33,794 nt of DNA. Origin: Oscillibacter sp. GTDB lineage: Bacteria; Bacillota; Clostridia; Oscillospirales; Oscillospiraceae. The position numbers and the translations under genes were made by a program. How positions within the stretch are numbered: position 1 is the first letter of the stretch; each line of letters starts with the position of its first letter. Positions 1 through 6,825 of this stretch are shown here, in pieces. Under the pieces are notes generated by a model. That model searched no databases, was not told the DNA's origin, and saw only the letters and a program-made list of their open reading frames with translations. The stretch spans positions 1-33,794 of the forward strand of contig JAKSQE010000001.1 of assembly GCA_024404295.1 (NCBI GenBank), written 5' to 3'.

Positions 1-520
1 AGCCGATCATTTCCACCAGCTCCGCCGCCATTTGGGTGGTGGCGAGGAAGTTCCCCACATGGTCGGTTGTAATGTTCAGCGGCTCTAAATTCAGATCCAT
101 CTCGTTTTCCACGGCGATATCGGCGCACCGCTGCAGATTTTCAAACATGGTGCAAAGTTTCACCGTGTCGCTGACCTCTTCGCACAGGTCGGACACCAAT
201 CCTCCCTCGCCCAAGGCGTTCGAGTGAATCGTCAAGCTATGGGCGCCCACCTGTTTTGCCGCCATCACAGACTGACGCAGAAAGTCCAGATATTTCTCTT
301 TGTGCGAGGGATTGATGAGAGAAAAGTCCGCATCTCCGTTGAAGCCGGAAATCCCGATCCCCGCCGCTTCTGCCGCAGCTTTTACGGCACTCAAATCTTT
401 ATCCGTCCAGCTCCAGAATTCTACAAAATCAAAGCCATCCTTCTTTGCGGCTGCAAAACGCTCCAAAAAGGGCAATTCACCGTACATTGCCTCAATGCAG
501 GCAGATGTTTGAAATCTCAT
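1..520 (-). CDS. Hydroxypyruvate isomerase-like TIM-barrel protein (C-terminus cut off by window edge)
   Basis: Translating the minus strand from the ATG at 518-520 gives 173 residues with no stop before the window edge, so only the N-terminal part is present. The protein starts MRFQTSACIEAMYGELPFLE and keeps the pattern of the xylose isomerase-like/hydroxypyruvate isomerase (Hyi) TIM-barrel family: an N-terminal strand followed by LERFAAAKKDGFDFVEFW, and later a metal-ligand strand with ENEMDLNLEPLN. Members isomerise small sugars or hydroxyacids using a divalent metal; the exact substrate cannot be read from the sequence. A GAGGGA ribosome binding site precedes the ATG. It starts only 9 bases after the proC stop, so it is probably cotranscribed with proC. 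The family call is fairly secure; hydroxypyruvate isomerase itself is only the best guess. Confidence 0.75.
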   Translation of the reverse strand, partial: MRFQTSACIEAMYGELPFLERFAAAKKDGFDFVEFWSWTDKDLSAVKAAAEAAGIGISGFNGDADFSLINPSHKEKYLDFLRQSVMAAKQVGAHSLTIHSNALGEGGLVSDLCEEVSDTVKLCTMFENLQRCADIAVENEMDLNLEPLNITTDHVGNFLATTQMAAELVEMIG

Positions 521-529
521 GGATTTCCC

Positions 530-1327
530 TCACTTTCCCAGCTGTTTGTTCTTCTCAAACGCCGCAATGACCGCATCCATCATGGCACCTCGTACGGCAC
601 GTTCCTCCAACACACGAACACCCTGAATCGTAGAACCGGCAGGGGAGCAAACGGCGTCTTTCAGCGCACCGGGGTGCTTGTCGGATGCCAGCATCAGCTT
701 GCCGGCGCCAATCAGTGTCTGGGCAGCATATTCCATTGCCTTGCCGCGGGGCAGACCGCAAGCCACCGCACCGTCTGCCATGGCCTCCATGATGGGATAC
801 ACAAAGGCAGGGCCACAACCGGAAAGGGCGGAAGCAGCGTCAATGAGCTGCTCCGGCAAAGTATCCACCTTGCCCGCATCTTTCAGCAGTTCTTCAAAGG
901 CGGCTTGTTCTGCCTCAGTCACACCCACGGTGCAGAACTGGACAACACCTTCGCCCACTGCCACAGGAGTGTTGGGCATAATACGGATGATGGGATAATC
1001 TCCGCCGGCCATCTCTGCGATTGTGGACATTTCCAATCCCGCCGCCATAGAAACCAGCACAAAGCGGTCTGAGCGTTTTGCCAGAACGGGTGCGATTCCG
1101 GTCAGCATATCCTGCATCATCTGTGGTTTGACACCCAGAAAAATCAGGTCGCAGGTCGATGCAACCGTTTGATTGTCCACAGCATGACCACAAATCCGGG
1201 CAGCCAATGTTTCCGCTTTGGCTGCGGTGCGATTGGCAAGATAAAGTTCTCCTTTACCGGCACACACTTTTGCGATTGCGCCGCCCATATTCCCACAGCC
1301 AATGAAGCCAATCTTTTCAAATTTCAT
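530..1327 (-). CDS. proC: Pyrroline-5-carboxylate reductase
   Basis: This 265-residue protein matches ProC in length and motifs. An N-terminal Rossmann fold (EKIGFIGCGNMGGAI, residues about 4-18) binds NAD(P)H. The region with IIRIMPNTPVAVGEG (about 113-127) and the C-terminal signature with SALSGCGPAF and DAVCSPAGSTIQG form the substrate-binding dimer domain. The enzyme reduces 1-pyrroline-5-carboxylate to proline, the last step of proline synthesis, in the cytoplasm. The start is supported by GGGGAGG about 8 bases upstream of the ATG. A sigma-70-type promoter lies just before it, so proC begins a transcript that continues into the Hyi-like gene. Confidence 0.96.
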   Translation of the reverse strand: MKFEKIGFIGCGNMGGAIAKVCAGKGELYLANRTAAKAETLAARICGHAVDNQTVASTCDLIFLGVKPQMMQDMLTGIAPVLAKRSDRFVLVSMAAGLEMSTIAEMAGGDYPIIRIMPNTPVAVGEGVVQFCTVGVTEAEQAAFEELLKDAGKVDTLPEQLIDAASALSGCGPAFVYPIMEAMADGAVACGLPRGKAMEYAAQTLIGAGKLMLASDKHPGALKDAVCSPAGSTIQGVRVLEERAVRGAMMDAVIAAFEKNKQLGK

Positions 1328-1358
1328 CTTTGCAACCTCCCCAGCATTCTTTTTTCTT

Positions 1359-1388
1359 ATTGTAGCCTTCTTTGCAGAAACCTGTCAA
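1359..1388 (-). promoter_or_regulatory. Promoter of proC
   Basis: Reading the minus strand, a consensus -35 box TTGACA (1383-1388) is followed by an 18-base spacer and a -10 box TACAAT (1359-1364). The proC start codon is about 30 bases further on. The promoter begins immediately after the U-tract of the upstream HAD-gene terminator, so the two transcription units are well insulated. Confidence 0.75.
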
Positions 1389-1390
1389 CG

Positions 1391-1428
1391 AAAAAGCGCA
1401 GTCCGCAACTTCTTTCCTGCGGACTGCG
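1391..1428 (-). terminator. Rho-independent terminator of the HAD-like gene
   Basis: Two perfect 11-base arms, CGCAGTCCGCA (1397-1407) and TGCGGACTGCG (1418-1428), are separated by a 10-base loop. On the minus strand the stem runs into CTTTTTC (1391-1396). It lies about 20 bases after the HAD-gene stop codon. Confidence 0.88.
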
Positions 1429-1446
1429 GTATGCTGATTTGAGAGA

Positions 1447-2322
1447 TTAGAATAGGCCGACCTGATTGGGCAGTGTGTCGCTGCCAATAGAACGGAGCTG
1501 TCGGGCATTGGTTTCCAGCAGCCGGTCCACCACCGCCATTTTGCGGATGATCTCTTTTGCTGTCTCATCCAATCCGCTGCCCTCACTGTAATCTGCAGGG
1601 AAGATAAAGTCCACACGGCCATCCTGCAGCAGCTTTTCCACGCCGGCACGGTTTGCGTCCTGATAGACCGCAATGGCCTGCCCGCCATAGGCACGCATCA
1701 TCTTCATGCAAGGCACATCGCTGAGGCCGTCGCCCACATAGATCATGTTGGTAAACGGCACACGCTTACTGTCGTCAGGCATAGAATCGTTCAGCGTCTT
1801 ATCGTCAGATACGTCCAACACGCCCTTGTTGATGCGATAAACAAATTGGGTTTTTGCGGTAAAGTTGACTGCCAGCTTGGGCCATGCAGGGCGGCCGCTC
1901 TCGTCATAGTAAAATTCGCTGGCATATACTTCTTTAAAGTCCTCCGCAATTCCAGAACCCTCAATAATCTCTCGCAGGCCCGAGGAGATCACATAGTGTT
2001 CCACCTGCACGCCCTGCGTCTCGCCAAAGGCATTGATCCGCTTAAACCATTCTCGCACACCAGGGAATAGTTCAATACTGCGTCCCATCTCCACCAGGCG
2101 CTCCCGAGTAATGGGTTTGCCGCGCTTTTCGGATTCCACGATCATGGTATACATGAATGCCAGGATTCCGTCCATACGGTTCCGAAAACCGAAGCCATTG
2201 GCAATCGGCCAAAACTCTTTTGGGGTCAGTCCTAAGCTGGGAATGAACGCATAGTCTTCCATGTCAGTGGTGCAAAGTGTCTTATCAAAGTCATACAAAA
2301 AAGCAACAATTGGTTTTTCCAT
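1447..2322 (-). CDS. HAD-superfamily hydrolase (phosphoserine phosphatase-like)
   Basis: The 291-residue protein starts MEKPIVAFLYDFDKTLCTTD. It carries the HAD nucleophile motif DFDKT at residues 11-15 and a late acid motif YVGDGLSDVP, with an alpha-helical cap region between. HAD enzymes form an aspartyl-phosphate on the first Asp; the substrate of this one is unknown. A longer reading from a TTG at 2334 is possible, but GGAGG lies at 2328-2332, ideally placed for the ATG at 2322, so I use that start. The gene begins right after the divIVA terminator with no visible promoter of its own, which suggests expression by read-through or from a promoter inside divIVA. It has its own terminator downstream. 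Confidence 0.88.
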   Translation of the reverse strand: MEKPIVAFLYDFDKTLCTTDMEDYAFIPSLGLTPKEFWPIANGFGFRNRMDGILAFMYTMIVESEKRGKPITRERLVEMGRSIELFPGVREWFKRINAFGETQGVQVEHYVISSGLREIIEGSGIAEDFKEVYASEFYYDESGRPAWPKLAVNFTAKTQFVYRINKGVLDVSDDKTLNDSMPDDSKRVPFTNMIYVGDGLSDVPCMKMMRAYGGQAIAVYQDANRAGVEKLLQDGRVDFIFPADYSEGSGLDETAKEIIRKMAVVDRLLETNARQLRSIGSDTLPNQVGLF

Positions 2323-2335
2323 GGTATCCTCCAAG

Positions 2336-2364
2336 AAAAAAGCGGCTCAGCAGAGCCGCTTTTT
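2336..2364 (-). terminator. Terminator at the end of the miaB-divIVA operon (bidirectional shape)
   Basis: Perfect 8-base arms AGCGGCTC (2341-2348) and GAGCCGCT (2353-2360) enclose a 4-base loop. A-rich and T-rich flanks make it terminator-like on both strands. On the minus strand it follows the divIVA stop by a few bases and ends in TTTTTT. The ribosome binding site of the next gene lies only about three bases beyond the U-tract. Confidence 0.88.
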
Positions 2365-2368
2365 CATC

Positions 2369-3076
2369 TTAATCATCCTTACCGTAGTTGCGGCCGAATT
2401 TCAATTCGTTGAGATTGATCTGGCGCGTTGCCTCCAGATCTTCCGCGATGGCAAAGGGGTCGCCTTCGGGATAATCGTCCTCGTCTTCGCTCTCTTCATC
2501 GGTTTCTTCGGGCTCTTTCTGCGCTTTTGCGATAGATTCTTCCGCTTCAAACGCAGCCATCACGTTCTCTTCAATTTCCTCCACGGTAGCCGGCTCCTGA
2601 GGCGCTTCCTCAACTTCCTGCGTCAGCTCCAACGTGGCAAGGCGGTTCAGCAGCTCGATCTCCTTTTCGCAGGCAGTACGGCTGACACTGATGAACTGTG
2701 CCAGTTCCTGTTTTCCCTGCAGCAGACGGGCCTGCTCCATCTCTAATTCCTGCTTGATGCAGTTGATCTTCAGGCGGGCGTCAATCTCAGCCTGCGTCAT
2801 CAACTGGTCGCGCTTGGACTCTGCTTCATGCACAATGGTATCTGCCATCTTTTGTGCGGCCAATAAGGCGGCACGCATGGAATCCTCCGTGGCACGATAG
2901 TCCTCCAGTTTCTCAACCAAAACCTTCATCTTGGCTTTTAGCGCAGCATTTTCTTTATAAAGGGCGGTATAATCGTCCGTCACCTCATCCAAAAACTCAT
3001 CTACCATGGCCATATTGTAGCCACCCATCATTGCCTTGGAAAAGGCATGGGTAGATACTTCCTGCGGTGTCAACAT
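2369..3076 (-). CDS. divIVA: DivIVA-family cell division/polarity protein
   Basis: This 235-residue protein opens with MLTPQEVSTHAFSKAMMGGY, followed by NMAMVDEFLDEVTDDY, the N-terminal DivIVA lipid-binding domain. A long charged coiled coil follows (about residues 30-160, rich in E, K, A, Q and L), then a very acidic, low-complexity tail. DivIVA proteins sit on curved membrane at septa and poles and recruit division or cell-wall factors; this is family knowledge. It is the last gene of the operon, 18 bases after sepF. The ylmG and ylmH genes that often separate sepF and divIVA in Firmicutes are absent here. The family assignment is strong; whether it acts like DivIVA proper or a GpsB-like relative is not decided. 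Confidence 0.92.
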   Translation of the reverse strand: MLTPQEVSTHAFSKAMMGGYNMAMVDEFLDEVTDDYTALYKENAALKAKMKVLVEKLEDYRATEDSMRAALLAAQKMADTIVHEAESKRDQLMTQAEIDARLKINCIKQELEMEQARLLQGKQELAQFISVSRTACEKEIELLNRLATLELTQEVEEAPQEPATVEEIEENVMAAFEAEESIAKAQKEPEETDEESEDEDDYPEGDPFAIAEDLEATRQINLNELKFGRNYGKDD

Positions 3077-3094
3077 ATCCCGGATCCCCCTTTA

Positions 3095-3526
3095 TCAGAA
3101 ATACAGACCGTTACTTTCCAGTTCGTCGATCAAATCGCCTTCCAGCTCTACGTGGTAGGGCGTGATAATGTATGTATTGGCAGCGACCTTCTTGATCTTG
3201 CCCTCGCCGGCATAGGCAACACCGGAGAGAAAATCGATCAGACGGCGGGCAACATCCTTGTTGGTAGACTCCAGATTCAGCACCACTGTGCGCTTTTCTT
3301 TCAGCTGGTCCGCAATCTCAGAGGCATTCTCGAACCGCTCCGGCTTTACCAGAACCACCTTCAGCTGAGTGGTCGCATGGATGTTAACAACCTTATTCCG
3401 GCGCTCCTCGGCCTTGCTGCCGCGACGATCCTCAAAGGTGTCTTTTACATCTTCAAATTCCTCGAAATCATCATCCTCATCGTCATAAGGGTGGGTCAAT
3501 TTCTTCAGCTCGTCCAAAATGTTCAT
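3095..3526 (-). CDS. sepF: SepF, FtsZ-associated division protein
   Basis: The protein has 143 residues. An N-terminal helix (MNILDELKKLTHPYDDEDDD) would serve as membrane anchor, followed by an acidic linker. A compact C-terminal SepF domain starts near NKVVNIHATTQLKVVLVKP and ends with HVELEGDLIDELESNGLYF. SepF rings bundle FtsZ filaments and tether them to the membrane in many Gram-positives. It lies 21 bases after yggS and 18 bases before divIVA, the usual division-gene neighbourhood, although ftsZ is not in this window. Confidence 0.95.
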   Translation of the reverse strand: MNILDELKKLTHPYDDEDDDFEEFEDVKDTFEDRRGSKAEERRNKVVNIHATTQLKVVLVKPERFENASEIADQLKEKRTVVLNLESTNKDVARRLIDFLSGVAYAGEGKIKKVAANTYIITPYHVELEGDLIDELESNGLYF

Positions 3527-3547
3527 TGCGAGACCTCCTCTGAAAAA

Positions 3548-4243
3548 TCAAAGGGTATAGTTCCGGGTGCCGAAAATTGCAGTGCCCACACGAACCATGG
3601 TGGCACCACAGCGGATCGCATCCGCATAGTCGCCACTCATACCCATAGATAGACATTCTAATTTATTATGGAACACTTTTTCATTGATGTCAACATAAAG
3701 TGCCCGAACTTTCTGAAAATACTGTATATTGGTGTCTCGATCACTCTCTGCCGGTGGAATTGCCATAAGCCCCAGCACGCGGATGTGGGAGCAAGCTGTT
3801 GACTGCTTTGCTGCATCCAGCAGCTCTTTGGCAAAAAAACCACTCTTCGCCGCTTCCTCGCCAATGTTAACTTCCAGCAAAATATCCTGTACCAGATCCT
3901 GTTTGGCAGCTTCTTTTTCAATGGCTTCCAGCAATTCCAGAGAGCCAACAGATTGGATCAGTGCGACCTTGCCTACCACTTGCTTCACTTTGTTGCGCTG
4001 CAGATGGCCAATAAAGTGCAACGGTACGCCCGCATAGGCATTTTCTTGCAGCTTCTGCGTCATCTCTTGCACACGGTTTTCTCCCAATGCGTCAATCCCC
4101 GCTGCAATCGCCTCCCGGCAGGCGGCACTGTCATTCATCTTGCTGGCTCCCACCAGCGTGATCTCTTCCACAGCGCGCCCTGCATCCCGGCACGCTGCAG
4201 CAATATTGGAACGAACCTGAAGAATATTATCCCGAATCGACAT
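3548..4243 (-). CDS. YggS/YlmE-family pyridoxal phosphate homeostasis protein
   Basis: This 231-residue alanine racemase-N-type TIM barrel binds PLP through the lysine in EITLVGASKMNDS (about residue 35). Further family motifs are HFIGHLQRNKVKQV, then GEEAAKSGF, and the C-terminal LSMGMSGDYADAIRCGATMVRVG. The family has no known catalytic role; it carries and balances intracellular PLP. In Gram-positives it commonly sits beside sepF, as here (21-base gap). It follows the HlyD-like gene by 22 bases. Assignment is secure; the gene is called yggS or ylmE depending on species. Confidence 0.95.
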   Translation of the reverse strand: MSIRDNILQVRSNIAAACRDAGRAVEEITLVGASKMNDSAACREAIAAGIDALGENRVQEMTQKLQENAYAGVPLHFIGHLQRNKVKQVVGKVALIQSVGSLELLEAIEKEAAKQDLVQDILLEVNIGEEAAKSGFFAKELLDAAKQSTACSHIRVLGLMAIPPAESDRDTNIQYFQKVRALYVDINEKVFHNKLECLSMGMSGDYADAIRCGATMVRVGTAIFGTRNYTL

Positions 4244-4265
4244 GAAAACGCCTCTTTCTCAGCCC

Positions 4266-5528
4266 TTAGCCAATGACTTTTCCACTGAAGATGTCTTTTG
4301 CCGTTACAACGACTTCATCTCCGTTCCGCAAACGCAGCTTTTCCGTGGTTGCGGTTGCCCGCACCAGAGAATAATCGTCACCGCTGTACAGGACCTCCAC
4401 CGGCTTGAATGCCGCCTTTGCGCCCACAACACAATACACGCCAACTGTGCGGATCTCTACGGTGCTATCCTCTTCCCGGTGGACATCCACACGCAGCGCA
4501 GCGCTGGGAACACGGATACCTTCTACCGTTTTATAAATCACTTCTGCACTCTGCTGCCGTAACAATGTCAGTTCCTGAAGATAGGTTTTCCCCTGGAACA
4601 CCACGACACAGCGGCCATTTTCCTCTGCACTGATCCTCTGAATGGTTACCTGAAGATCTCGATCGATATTCTTTGCAAAGCGCAGCAGCAGGCTTGCGCC
4701 CTTTTTTTCCAAATCTGCAGCGCGCTCTTTCAGCATTTGAGCTTCCTTCACGTCCATGCTTGCCACATAATACCATGCATCATCTGTAACCAACTTTCCA
4801 ACTGCGGAATGCACGTTGGAATCCGGCTGCAGGTTGGCCAGGCGACTGGGAGTCAACTCAGAGAGAATGTCCGTAGTCAAAATCGTTTCATATCCATCTA
4901 CTACTGCAGAATACAACCCGGAACAGGGAGATTTGATATTACGAACAGCGCCTTGAGACTTCGCACGCAATGCTTTCCGCTGCGCCTGCAGCGTCCTTAA
5001 TTGCTCGCTCAAGTTTTCATCGTCGGAATAGGTATAGTCTCGCTTCAGCACTAAGGAACGCAGCTCATGTCCGTGCTCCTCTGCGCCATCCAGTCGATCC
5101 GCCGCAACAGCACTTCGATACTGCAGAATATTCTGCATGATCTGGCTGTCCAATTTCAGCGATATCTCCGAGCCTAACATGGATTCCTGTGCATATTCCA
5201 ACTGGCTGATCTGCTCATCCAAATGCTCAATTTCAGCCTGCCGGTCGTAAGCGTCTTGATTGCTGTACACCACCGCCACGGTGCCGCCCTTGCTGATTCG
5301 CTCGCCTTCCTTACGTTCCAGACGCAGCAGACCGTTGCCCTCATCCGGGAGTACCTGTTCGGTTCGAACCACATATCCACTCAGTTGACTTCCGTTTTCC
5401 GCCAGATACGTGTAGGCCGGCGTTGTCAGCAAGGGATCATCGTAATAGCGCATCACCTGAACGCCAAAGTAGGCCAGAACGCCTACCGTAATGACCAGCA
5501 TCCAAATTTTCGTTCCAATATGCCTCAT
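4266..5528 (-). CDS. HlyD-like membrane-fusion/adaptor protein of the division operon
   Basis: The protein has 420 residues when started at the ATG at 5526-5528, which has a GAGGA site just upstream; an in-frame start at 5561 would add 11 residues but has no such site. One transmembrane segment (about residues 7-24, IWMLVITVGVLAYFGVQ) is followed by an outside domain. A lipoyl-like half (QLSGYVVRTEQVLP, then RKEGERISKGGTVAVVYS) and two coiled-coil helices (about 95-125 and 170-195) precede a beta-rich C-terminus ending NGDEVVVTAKDIFSGKVIG. This is the layout of HlyD/RND-type periplasmic adaptors, yet no transporter gene is adjacent. Its neighbours are hfq and yggS-sepF-divIVA, so a cell-envelope or division role is plausible but is inference. 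Confidence 0.75.
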   Translation of the reverse strand: MRHIGTKIWMLVITVGVLAYFGVQVMRYYDDPLLTTPAYTYLAENGSQLSGYVVRTEQVLPDEGNGLLRLERKEGERISKGGTVAVVYSNQDAYDRQAEIEHLDEQISQLEYAQESMLGSEISLKLDSQIMQNILQYRSAVAADRLDGAEEHGHELRSLVLKRDYTYSDDENLSEQLRTLQAQRKALRAKSQGAVRNIKSPCSGLYSAVVDGYETILTTDILSELTPSRLANLQPDSNVHSAVGKLVTDDAWYYVASMDVKEAQMLKERAADLEKKGASLLLRFAKNIDRDLQVTIQRISAEENGRCVVVFQGKTYLQELTLLRQQSAEVIYKTVEGIRVPSAALRVDVHREEDSTVEIRTVGVYCVVGAKAAFKPVEVLYSGDDYSLVRATATTEKLRLRNGDEVVVTAKDIFSGKVIG

Positions 5529-5567
5529 AATGTCCTCTTCAGTAGCTGCCCTTTCGGGCATTTCCTC

Positions 5568-5813
5568 TCAGGACAGTGTTTCCTCCGTTAAATCTACCGG
5601 GCGCAGCGGTGCGATGGTGGAGATGGCATGCTTATAGATGATCTGCTGCCGTCCCTCACTGTCCAGCACCACCACGAAGGCATCAAATCCGGTAATCGTG
5701 CCACGCATTTGAAATCCATTCATAAGGAACATGGTCACCGGCAGGTTGTCCCGTCTGGCCCGAAGGAGAAAAATGTCCTGTAAATTTGCTTTTGTTTGTA
5801 CTTTGGTTTGCAT
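5568..5813 (-). CDS. hfq: RNA chaperone Hfq
   Basis: The 81-residue protein has both Sm motifs. Sm1 spans about residues 13-45 (FLLRARRDNLPVTMFLMNGF, then MRGTITGFDAFVVVL), and Sm2 holds the family signature IYKHAIST (about 59-66). Hfq hexamers bind U-rich and A-rich RNA and aid sRNA-mRNA pairing or RNA turnover. The C-terminal tail is very short, as usual in Gram-positives. It follows miaA, the classic miaA-hfq order. Its ribosome binding site lies inside a three-segment alternative hairpin, described as a separate feature. Confidence 0.96.
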   Translation of the reverse strand: MQTKVQTKANLQDIFLLRARRDNLPVTMFLMNGFQMRGTITGFDAFVVVLDSEGRQQIIYKHAISTIAPLRPVDLTEETLS

Positions 5814-5819
5814 ATGTAT

Positions 5820-5858
5820 CCGCTCCTTTTTCTATTTTGGAGCGGTTGTCCGCTCCAT
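5820..5858 (-). promoter_or_regulatory. Alternative hairpin overlapping the hfq ribosome binding site
   Basis: On the minus strand the miaA-hfq gap reads segment 1 GGAGCGG (5850-5856), loop ACAA, segment 2 CCGCTCC (5839-5845), an A-rich linker of 12 bases (5827-5838), then segment 3 GGAGCGG (5820-5826). Segment 3 contains the hfq Shine-Dalgarno sequence; the ATG begins 6 bases later. Segment 2 can pair perfectly with segment 1 (SD free, 8 bp including the outer T-A pair) or with segment 3 (SD hidden, 7 bp). The complementarity is directly visible; that it works as a switch is inference. Confidence 0.6.
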
Positions 5859-5861
5859 GGC

Positions 5862-6806
5862 TTATCCTATGCCATGAGCAGACAATATTTCCGTCGAATT
5901 TTGTAGTGCTTTTACAAAATCTCGTTCTTTTTTCCATTCGATCCAGTGAATCTCCGGATTGCGCCGCAGCCAAGTGAGTTGCCGTTTGGCATATTGCCGG
6001 GAGCGGAGCTTCACCTCTTCCAGTGCTTGATCTGTGGTCTTTTCGCCCTCCAGTACACCGGTAAACTCCTTATAACCAATGGCCTGCAACGCTGTGGACT
6101 CCTTAGGGATCCCGCTTTGCAGCAGCTGTTGCACTTCCTGCAGCAACCCTGCATCCACCATCTTATCCACGCGCAGATCGATCAGCGCCCGCATGTCATC
6201 ACGCTCTTGAAACCGCAGGCCGATCCAGACTGCGTCATATCTGGGCGGAATTCTTTTGGTGGCTTCATTGTGGGCGGTAATGGTCATGCCCGTGGTGCGG
6301 TAGACCTCTAATGCCCGCAAAATCCGCTTTGTATCGGCAGGGTGGAGCTTCTCGGCGCTGACGGGATCTACTTGGCGCAGTTCCTCCAACAGTGGCTCAA
6401 TGCCCTGCTCCTCAAATTCCCTTTGCAATTGGGCACGCATGGGGTCTTCCGCACTGCCGCCGGCAAAGTTGTTGCCTTTCACCACCGCATCCAGCCAAAG
6501 GCCCGTTCCGCCCACCAAAATAGGCAGCTTGCCACGCTCCAGAATGTCGTCAATCACGGGGATGGCTTCCTGCGCGTAGCGAGCCACAGACCATTGCTCC
6601 GCCGGATCCGCCACGGCGATCATGTGGTGAGGGATCCCCTCCATTTCCTCCTCTGTGGGGGCGGCAGTGCCAATGGTCATGCCCCGATAGATCTGCATGG
6701 AATCCACAGACACCACTTCACCATTGTATTTTTTTGCCAGTAAGATGCCCAATGTGGTCTTGCCGCAGGCAGTAGGGCCTACAACGCAGACAATTTTCGG
6801 TGCCAT
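5862..6806 (-). CDS. miaA: tRNA dimethylallyltransferase MiaA
   Basis: This 314-residue enzyme transfers a dimethylallyl group from DMAPP to N6 of adenosine 37 in tRNAs reading UNN codons. It shows the P-loop GPTACGKT (residues 10-17), the family motifs VSVDSMQIYRGMTIGTA and LVGGTGLWLDAV, and the C-terminal RRNPEIHWI region. The start at 6806 follows a strong AAAGGAGGG site; the longer reading from 6833 is less likely. It lies 19 bases after mutL and just upstream of hfq. MiaB, which completes the ms2i6A37 modification, is the first gene of the same operon. Confidence 0.96.
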   Translation of the reverse strand: MAPKIVCVVGPTACGKTTLGILLAKKYNGEVVSVDSMQIYRGMTIGTAAPTEEEMEGIPHHMIAVADPAEQWSVARYAQEAIPVIDDILERGKLPILVGGTGLWLDAVVKGNNFAGGSAEDPMRAQLQREFEEQGIEPLLEELRQVDPVSAEKLHPADTKRILRALEVYRTTGMTITAHNEATKRIPPRYDAVWIGLRFQERDDMRALIDLRVDKMVDAGLLQEVQQLLQSGIPKESTALQAIGYKEFTGVLEGEKTTDQALEEVKLRSRQYAKRQLTWLRRNPEIHWIEWKKERDFVKALQNSTEILSAHGIG

Positions 6807-6825
6807 AGGCCCTCCTTTCCGCGAT

